A stretch of 22,845 bases of DNA from the NCBI GenBank assembly GCA_964525625.1, contig CAZGKY010000018.1:1-22845 (forward strand). Reading direction: 5' to 3'. Origin of the DNA: Stramentimicrobium sp964525625 (GTDB lineage: Bacteria > Atribacterota > Phoenicimicrobiia > Phoenicimicrobiales > Stramentimicrobiaceae). Of this stretch, positions 21,558-22,845 are shown in pieces (the first letter of the stretch is position 1; each line of letters starts with the position of its first letter). A model generated the notes under the pieces. It had not been told where the DNA came from. It did no database searches and saw nothing but the letters and a program-made list of their open reading frames with translations. The position numbers were made by a program, and so were the translations under genes.

Positions 21558-21732
21558 TATCTCTACCTTTATTAATTATTATTAATAAATTATTCTGGTT
21601 AAGAGTAGTACAAGAATAATTTTTATTATACTACCAATATATACTTAATTATTATACAACATTATAATACACCTTAAAGAACTAATACTAACTTAAGGCA
21701 ATGCATTAATTTTGTTATCTTGATTGGTCAAA

Positions 21733-22806
21733 TTATTGCCACTTCTTTTTTCTAAGGTGCTCCTGTAAGATATTTTTATATAATTTACCAGTCTGTCTAT
21801 CCTTTTTCCTTTTTTCAAAATAAGACATTTCATAATAAGCAGATTCTTTTTTCATCTTGATATAATTATTATATCTTTCCGGAGAAAGAGTACCAAAAGC
21901 TAAGGCAGCTAATATTGCACATCCTTTTTCTATAGTATGAGTACAATCTTTAAAAAGACACTTCTGAGCTAAATTTGATATTTCCTGGAAAGTTTCACTT
22001 ATACCTTTTTGAGAATCTATCAAACCAAGCTCACGCATGCCGGGAGTATCAATTATGGTTCCTTTCTGGGTAAAATTAATCAATTGCCGATTGGTGGTAG
22101 TATGCTTTCCTTTTCCGTCTCTCCTTACTTCCTGTGTTTTGAATTTATCTGTTTCCAAAATATGATTGATAAGGGTAGTTTTTCCTACTCCTGACGAACC
22201 AATTAAACAACAAGTTTTTCCCATTTCCAGTAACTCGAATACCTGAATCAAGTTATGCTTATTCAAATTACTGAAGGCTATCACCCTGACTCCTGGTATA
22301 ACAGAGAGCACATCTGAAATTTTAACCTCTAATTCTGTTTGTAATAATAAATCACTCTTACTTAACAGAATAATCGGTTGAATATTCCCCTCTTTAACAA
22401 TGGTTATATAGCGTTCCAGCCGACGGAGGCTGAAATCCTGATCAAGCGACTGAATAATTAAGGCAATATCAACATTGGCAGCAATCAACTGATAAGCAAT
22501 TTTTTTGCCAGGCTTTTTCCGCTTTAAGATTGTTCTTCTTGGAATTATCTCATGAATAATAGCCAAATTATTCTGATTAAAGAATTGGGCATATACCCAA
22601 TCTCCAACTGTGGGATAATCTAATTCTGTTTCAATTTTGTACATCAAATTACCAGATAGTTCAGCCAGGACTTCCTCAGATCCCTTTTGTACTGAAAAAC
22701 AGTTTTTATGTACTCCAGAAATCCTCGCAATCTGAAAATCTTTTTGTTTTAACTCTTTACTTTTGGCTATAACCCATCCAGGAATACTTTGATTTTGTAT
22801 ATTCAT
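21733..22806 (-). CDS. rsgA: Ribosome small-subunit-dependent GTPase RsgA
   Basis: A 357-residue circularly permuted GTPase that checks late 30S ribosome assembly. The N-terminal OB-fold covers about 25-90. The G motifs appear in permuted order: LLSKSD (147-152, G4), then GSSGVGKTT (203-211, G1), KHTTTNR (234-240, G2) and DTPGMRE (253-259, G3). The C-terminal zinc knuckle has C283, C288, H290 and C296. Length is slightly above that of many RsgA proteins because of a basic tail (KKRKKDRQTGKLYKNIL). No terminator was seen after the stop. The ATG at 22806 agrees with family starts. Confidence 0.96.
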   Translation of the reverse strand: MNIQNQSIPGWVIAKSKELKQKDFQIARISGVHKNCFSVQKGSEEVLAELSGNLMYKIETELDYPTVGDWVYAQFFNQNNLAIIHEIIPRRTILKRKKPGKKIAYQLIAANVDIALIIQSLDQDFSLRRLERYITIVKEGNIQPIILLSKSDLLLQTELEVKISDVLSVIPGVRVIAFSNLNKHNLIQVFELLEMGKTCCLIGSSGVGKTTLINHILETDKFKTQEVRRDGKGKHTTTNRQLINFTQKGTIIDTPGMRELGLIDSQKGISETFQEISNLAQKCLFKDCTHTIEKGCAILAALAFGTLSPERYNNYIKMKKESAYYEMSYFEKRKKDRQTGKLYKNILQEHLRKKKWQ

Positions 22807-22845
22807 TAATCTTATGCTCGCTTTTTAAAATAATATTCTCGCTAT

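Overview
The window is AT-rich and almost entirely minus-strand coded: eighteen of nineteen genes, including one cut by the left edge. It looks like a chromosomal segment of a low-GC anaerobic bacterium. The clues are a T-box leader (a device mainly of Firmicutes-like lineages), a TRAP transporter, a NifS/NifU iron-sulfur operon, a flavodoxin-ferredoxin protein and an ATP-type group III phosphofructokinase. One secreted phosphodiesterase-like protein ends in a beta-rich segment with a terminal Trp, which hints at an outer membrane. A diderm such as Halanaerobiales or Atribacterota would fit, but the sequence does not settle it. No rRNA, tRNA, transposase, phage gene or CRISPR array was seen.

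Layout, left to right. 1-445 is the start of carA (minus), preceded at 446-903 by a T-box leader with one Stem I but two successive T-box/terminator modules. 972-5518 is a GntR-regulated TRAP operon: regulator, DctP, DctM, DctQ and a SIS-domain sugar-phosphate enzyme. 5519-5957 is a gene-free AT-rich spacer carrying the gntR promoter and operator. 5958-10276 holds a DUF2207 membrane protein, LemA and the phosphodiesterase with the beta-rich tail. 10439-13092 holds a CDF cation exporter and an MFS transporter, separated by a 533-bp repeat-rich spacer. 13325-14242 is a CPBP intramembrane protease, the only plus-strand gene.

14313-17846 is one operon: Rrf2 regulator, cysteine synthase, NifS cysteine desulfurase, NifU-BFD scaffold and a YHS metal-binding protein. 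It links making cysteine, taking its sulfur and assembling Fe-S clusters, under a likely Fe-S-sensing regulator with a clear promoter and palindromic operator. 18084-19360 is a coupled pair, ArsM arsenite methyltransferase and a MOSC-domain protein. 19439-22806 holds phosphofructokinase, an EFR1-type flavodoxin-ferredoxin protein and the ribosome-assembly GTPase RsgA.

The most unusual signals are the T-box leader with duplicated decision modules, the tandem structured repeats and plus-strand terminator at 11349-11837, the phosphodiesterase/beta-barrel-like fusion, and the cysteine-to-Fe-S operon.
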